NCBI GenBank assembly: GCA_031289835.1
Contig: JAITOW010000065.1
Coordinates: forward strand, 1 to 7,471
DNA: 7,471 nt
Direction: 5' to 3'
Source: Puniceicoccales bacterium
Lineage (GTDB): Bacteria; Verrucomicrobiota; Verrucomicrobiia; Opitutales; JAIRKQ01
Both the position numbers and the translations under genes were made by a program. The notes beneath the pieces are model-generated. The model worked only from the letters and a program-made list of their open reading frames with translations. It made no database searches and had not been told where the DNA came from. Shown here piece by piece: positions 5,097 through 7,471 of the stretch (within the stretch, counting starts at the first letter, position 1; each line of letters opens with the position of its first letter).

Positions 5097-6110
5097 CTCA
5101 CAATTTGGTCTCGCAATGACATTTTCATAGGGTGTGTCGTGAAAATCTTCGCCATCGTACTGCCCGATGTGTGAATCTATGGCAGCAATTAGCTCCGCTT
5201 TGCTGGCTGCACGCCGGGCACAGTGTAAAAATTTTCCCTCCCGATCTACGCATTGCCCAATAAAGTTGAGATATTTTTTCAGATAGCTCACATGTTTTTT
5301 CTCATTGGGAGCACTTTGTTCCGTGATATCCATGAGTTGCAGTACATATGAATGCGCATCGCGAAATTTTGGAACAAAGCACGTTCCGGTCGCTTGCAAC
5401 TCACGAATTTGCCTAAAAATAAAGGGATTTCTCACCGCGGCCCTGCCGATCATTACCCCATCGCAGCACGTTTGTCCAACAACGTCGCATGCCTGTTGAG
5501 CAGAATTTATGTTCCCATTGGCGAAAACTTTACATTCAAGCATCGCTTTGGCCCGTTTAACGTACTCGAAGTTCACTTTTTCGCGGTACAGTCCGCATAC
5601 CGTACGAGCATGCACGGTGACATGGCTTAGGCTGTGTTGCGCCAAAACAGCGATAATTTGTTCGAATTTTAAGTCGTTTTCAAGGCCGACCCTGATTTTG
5701 ACCGATAGCGGCAGTTCGAGACTTTGTGCAATTTCGGAGAGAATTTTATCGATCGTCCAAGGTTCTTCCAACAAGGCTCCACCCACGCCTTTCCTATGAA
5801 TTTTAGGCATTGGACAGCCAAAATTAAGGTCAATTCCCTGGATTTCGTACCGTGGAAGCAGTTTGGCAACTCTGATAAATTCAACGGGTTCCCTTCCCAG
5901 AAGTTGGACGAAAATCGGGCGTGTACTCGGGCGATTGATCAGCATTTCTTCGATGTTGCGATCGATGCCCGAGGCAGGGTGCACGCGTAGAAATTCCGTG
6001 ACATACAAATCCGGTTCACCATAGTTTAAAAACAGGTCGCAAAATGCCCGTGTGCTGATGTCGCGCATTGGTGCAAGCGCGGTCACTATGCTGTTTTGTT
6101 TCCAAATCAT
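5094..6110 (-). CDS. dus: tRNA-dihydrouridine synthase (Dus family)
   Basis: Dus enzymes use FMN and NADPH to reduce uridines in the tRNA D-loop to dihydrouridine. The 338-residue product has an FMN-binding TIM barrel (about 1-245) and a helical C-terminal tRNA-binding domain. Motifs in order: LAPMRDIS near the start, PDLYVTEF (33-40), VQLLG (68-72), DLNFGCP (94-100) with the catalytic Cys99, SVKIRVG with the FMN-contacting Lys138, VHART with His167, ANGNI (197-201) and MIGRAAVRNP (220-229) for phosphate binding. The TEFLRV and VQLLG segments resemble the DusC branch, but I do not assign a subfamily. Length is normal for the family. The start at 6108-6110 fits the family N-terminus; no Shine-Dalgarno precedes it. 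It is divergent from the secreted hypothetical gene at 6154 and precedes atpB by 57 nt. Confidence 0.95.
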   Translation of the reverse strand: MIWKQNSIVTALAPMRDISTRAFCDLFLNYGEPDLYVTEFLRVHPASGIDRNIEEMLINRPSTRPIFVQLLGREPVEFIRVAKLLPRYEIQGIDLNFGCPMPKIHRKGVGGALLEEPWTIDKILSEIAQSLELPLSVKIRVGLENDLKFEQIIAVLAQHSLSHVTVHARTVCGLYREKVNFEYVKRAKAMLECKVFANGNINSAQQACDVVGQTCCDGVMIGRAAVRNPFIFRQIRELQATGTCFVPKFRDAHSYVLQLMDITEQSAPNEKKHVSYLKKYLNFIGQCVDREGKFLHCARRAASKAELIAAIDSHIGQYDGEDFHDTPYENVIARPNCE

Positions 6111-6127
6111 CGTAAAAATCTTGAAAC

Positions 6128-6147
6128 TTGCATTTCTTTTAAAATGC
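6128..6147. repeat. Palindrome in the divergent dus/hypothetical gap
   Basis: The 43-nt gap 6111-6153 holds TTGCATT (6128-6134), six bases, then AAAATGC (6141-6147); GCATTT and AAATGC form a perfect 6-bp inverted repeat. The gap must contain the promoters or leaders of both divergent genes. A TAAAAT at 6140-6145 could be a -10 box for the rightward gene, but no good -35 stands 16-18 bp before it. The same half-sites occur upstream of skp (1229-1245) with a three-base spacer. Confidence 0.35.
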
Positions 6148-6153
6148 TAATTC

Positions 6154-6684
6154 ATGATGTTTCGCCCATTATTTTTTGTATTGCCGTTGATATTCTTCCA
6201 ACAATTAGCCCATTGCTCACCGTACAACAATAAAATTTTGCATCATTCCGTTTACAAGGTGGACGATAACGATATAAAGATCGTGAACGTCAATATTGAG
6301 CGGCATGAACACGGAGACTTTGTCCGAATATGGGAATATTTCAACGGAGGGACGGAATACAAGGGACGGCGTTGCATCGTGCGCAATGACGAAAATATAC
6401 GCGCCGGCCTGTACTTTGCGATAAATTTTAATAAGTCTTTGAAAAAGTTGCCGAACGGTTTGACGATAAATATTTACGCTTTGATTGGACGTTCGTTTGT
6501 ACCGGAAAAATTTGAATTTAAACTGCCAAACGAACGCAAAAAATTCACGGCAGAAGTTTACTGCGGAATAACCTCGAAGCGCATTGATGACTTAAAGATC
6601 AATGCCTGGAAAATCGAGCTGATCGACAGCGATGGCAACATTATTTCAAACCTCAGAAGCCACGTGTGGCCCAGAGATCTGTAA
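6154..6684 (+). CDS. Secreted protein of unknown function
   Basis: The 176-residue product starts with MMFR and a strongly hydrophobic stretch (about 5-18), then QLAHCSP, a Sec signal peptide. The Cys at 21 (LAHC) is a poor lipobox because His precedes it, so either a signal peptidase I substrate or an atypical lipoprotein is possible. The mature part is rich in alternating hydrophobic and charged residues, suggesting a beta-sandwich: IKIVNVNIE, VRIWEYF, GLYFAINF, LTINIYALIG, then WKIELIDSDGNIIS and a final tryptophan strand (HVWP). Other cysteines are at 74 and 137 and might pair in the periplasm. Two adjacent ATGs (6154, 6157) could start it; neither has a Shine-Dalgarno. It diverges from dus across 43 nt. 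I do not recognise the family. The coding call rests on the signal peptide, the strand pattern and the open frame. Confidence 0.8.
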   Translation: MMFRPLFFVLPLIFFQQLAHCSPYNNKILHHSVYKVDDNDIKIVNVNIERHEHGDFVRIWEYFNGGTEYKGRRCIVRNDENIRAGLYFAINFNKSLKKLPNGLTINIYALIGRSFVPEKFEFKLPNERKKFTAEVYCGITSKRIDDLKINAWKIELIDSDGNIISNLRSHVWPRDL

Positions 6685-6800
6685 TATCTTTACCTACCAA
6701 TGCCGCTTCTATGCAGTAAATGCCAACGGCATCGGTGAGTCAAAATTAAGATGCGTTTGCTCAATCTTTCAGGCCTTTATTTTTAATCTTCAGAATGCGG

Positions 6801-7471
6801 CTACGCTTGCACCGGTTCATACTGCGTTAGAAAATCAGGACAGATGTCAAGTTCTGTTAAATTATAATCACGAGTAATTGGCATCCATCTTCCGCAGGAA
6901 AAATAAATAAGTTGAAATTCATTGTCGTTGTTCCTTTCCATGTACATATTTCCGGCATTTCCCACATAGTTCATATGTCCTATTCTAATTTTATCTCCGA
7001 TTTTCATGCTATTTAGGTCATAATGCCCGGATATGAACGACATTGAATGTCCGCTAGAGATGGTTTCTAATTTACCGTCTTTTATTTCTTGCTTGTAACA
7101 AGCATATGCAACTTGGAGAAATAGGCCCGGTTTTAGTTTTTGCGATTTGTCCTGTGAAGATCCAAATTCTAATACATCAAATAATGATTGGGCTTCAGTC
7201 GTCGTAAGTTTTGAGCCTTTGCATAGAGTTGAATTTATGGTGTGTGTGTTGATAAATTTATTTAAAATTTTCTTTTTTTCACATAAATCATCGTATTTTC
7301 TGGATAAATCATCTCTTTCTTTTTCTAAATCTTCGCATTCTTCGGACCTAGAATATGCTTTCATGAGTTTGTCAGTTATTTCTGTAAACTTGATATAAGT
7401 TTCTTCACGTTGATGTTCTAGAGTTTTTATTTCCTGTTGCACTTTCTCATTTTTTGGTTGAATTCTATGAA
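6801..7471 (-). CDS. Hypothetical coiled-coil protein, 5' end beyond the window
   Basis: The frame runs from the right edge to the TAA at 6801-6803 with no stop; 222 residues are visible. A GTG at 7442 could start it, but the nine complete codons before it are all sense and no ATG or Shine-Dalgarno is present, so the true start probably lies outside. Counting from that GTG, residues 1-65 form a charged coiled coil (LEHQREE, DLEKERDDLSRKYDDL). A short linker leads to a small globular domain containing Cys74, Cys115, GHSMSF (His132), a GDKIRIGHMNYVG strand pair and FSCGRWMP. I recognise no family. The DNA is conspicuously AT-rich: 13 of 60 bases at 7261-7320 are G or C, against 28 of 60 at 2521-2580 in lpxD, so a different origin or weak constraint is likely. 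A papain-like domain is a remote possibility only. Confidence 0.75.
   Translation of the reverse strand, partial: HRIQPKNEKVQQEIKTLEHQREETYIKFTEITDKLMKAYSRSEECEDLEKERDDLSRKYDDLCEKKKILNKFINTHTINSTLCKGSKLTTTEAQSLFDVLEFGSSQDKSQKLKPGLFLQVAYACYKQEIKDGKLETISSGHSMSFISGHYDLNSMKIGDKIRIGHMNYVGNAGNMYMERNNDNEFQLIYFSCGRWMPITRDYNLTELDICPDFLTQYEPVQA

Noticed and set aside
6111..6153. Definite promoter calls for dus and the 6154 gene
   Set aside because: No -35/-10 pair with acceptable spacing stands out on either strand. TAAAAT at 6140 lacks a partner, so only the palindrome is reported.
6719..6732. ATGCC-AAC-GGCAT hairpin as a terminator for the 6154 gene
   Set aside because: The stem is only 5 bp and no T-run follows on either strand, so there is no support for termination.
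6632..6877. 81-codon plus-strand frame after the secreted protein gene
   Set aside because: It overlaps the ends of two better genes, has no ribosome binding site, and its sequence shows no domain or signal. The gap 6685-6800 is treated as noncoding.

Overview
The window looks like a piece of a Gram-negative chromosome from an organism with an LPS-bearing outer membrane. It encodes the periplasmic chaperone Skp/OmpH, the lipid A acyltransferase LpxD, the membrane (Fo) genes of an F-type ATP synthase plus the delta subunit, and a tRNA-dihydrouridine synthase. ATP synthase subunit a has a signal-like N-terminal extension and delta is unusually short. Together with the moderate to low GC and scarce Shine-Dalgarno sites, this makes me lean towards a Verrucomicrobiota/Opitutae-like, possibly host-associated bacterium. 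That placement is an inference from sequence character, not a database match.

Layout, left to right. Positions 1-1189 (+) hold the 3' part of an unrecognised acidic protein whose start lies off the left edge. It contains two short in-frame tandem duplications. A 104-nt gap with inverted repeats leads to skp (1294-1842, +). The skp-lpxD gap is almost filled by two hairpins. The second has the form of an intrinsic terminator (10-bp stem, six T) and ends one base before the lpxD ATG, so its 3' arm contains the lpxD Shine-Dalgarno. lpxD (1902-2939, +) converges on the ATP synthase cluster with 2 bp between the stop codons.

On the minus strand, read right to left, are dus (6110-5094), a 57-nt gap with a good sigma70-type promoter candidate, then atpB (a), atpE (c), atpF (b) and atpH (delta), tightly packed down to 2942. 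The usual downstream F1 genes atpA, atpG, atpD and atpC are absent: lpxD occupies that place on the opposite strand. The atp cluster is therefore split after atpH.

A 43-nt divergent gap separates dus from a secreted protein of unknown function (6154-6684, +). After about 116 nt without a gene, the right edge holds the 3' part of an AT-rich minus-strand gene (6801-7471). It encodes a coiled coil followed by a small globular domain of unknown function.

Functionally the window combines envelope biogenesis (outer-membrane protein chaperoning, lipid A synthesis), energy conversion (Fo proton channel and peripheral stalk) and tRNA modification, flanked by accessory genes of unknown function. I see no tRNA, rRNA, CRISPR or transposase.
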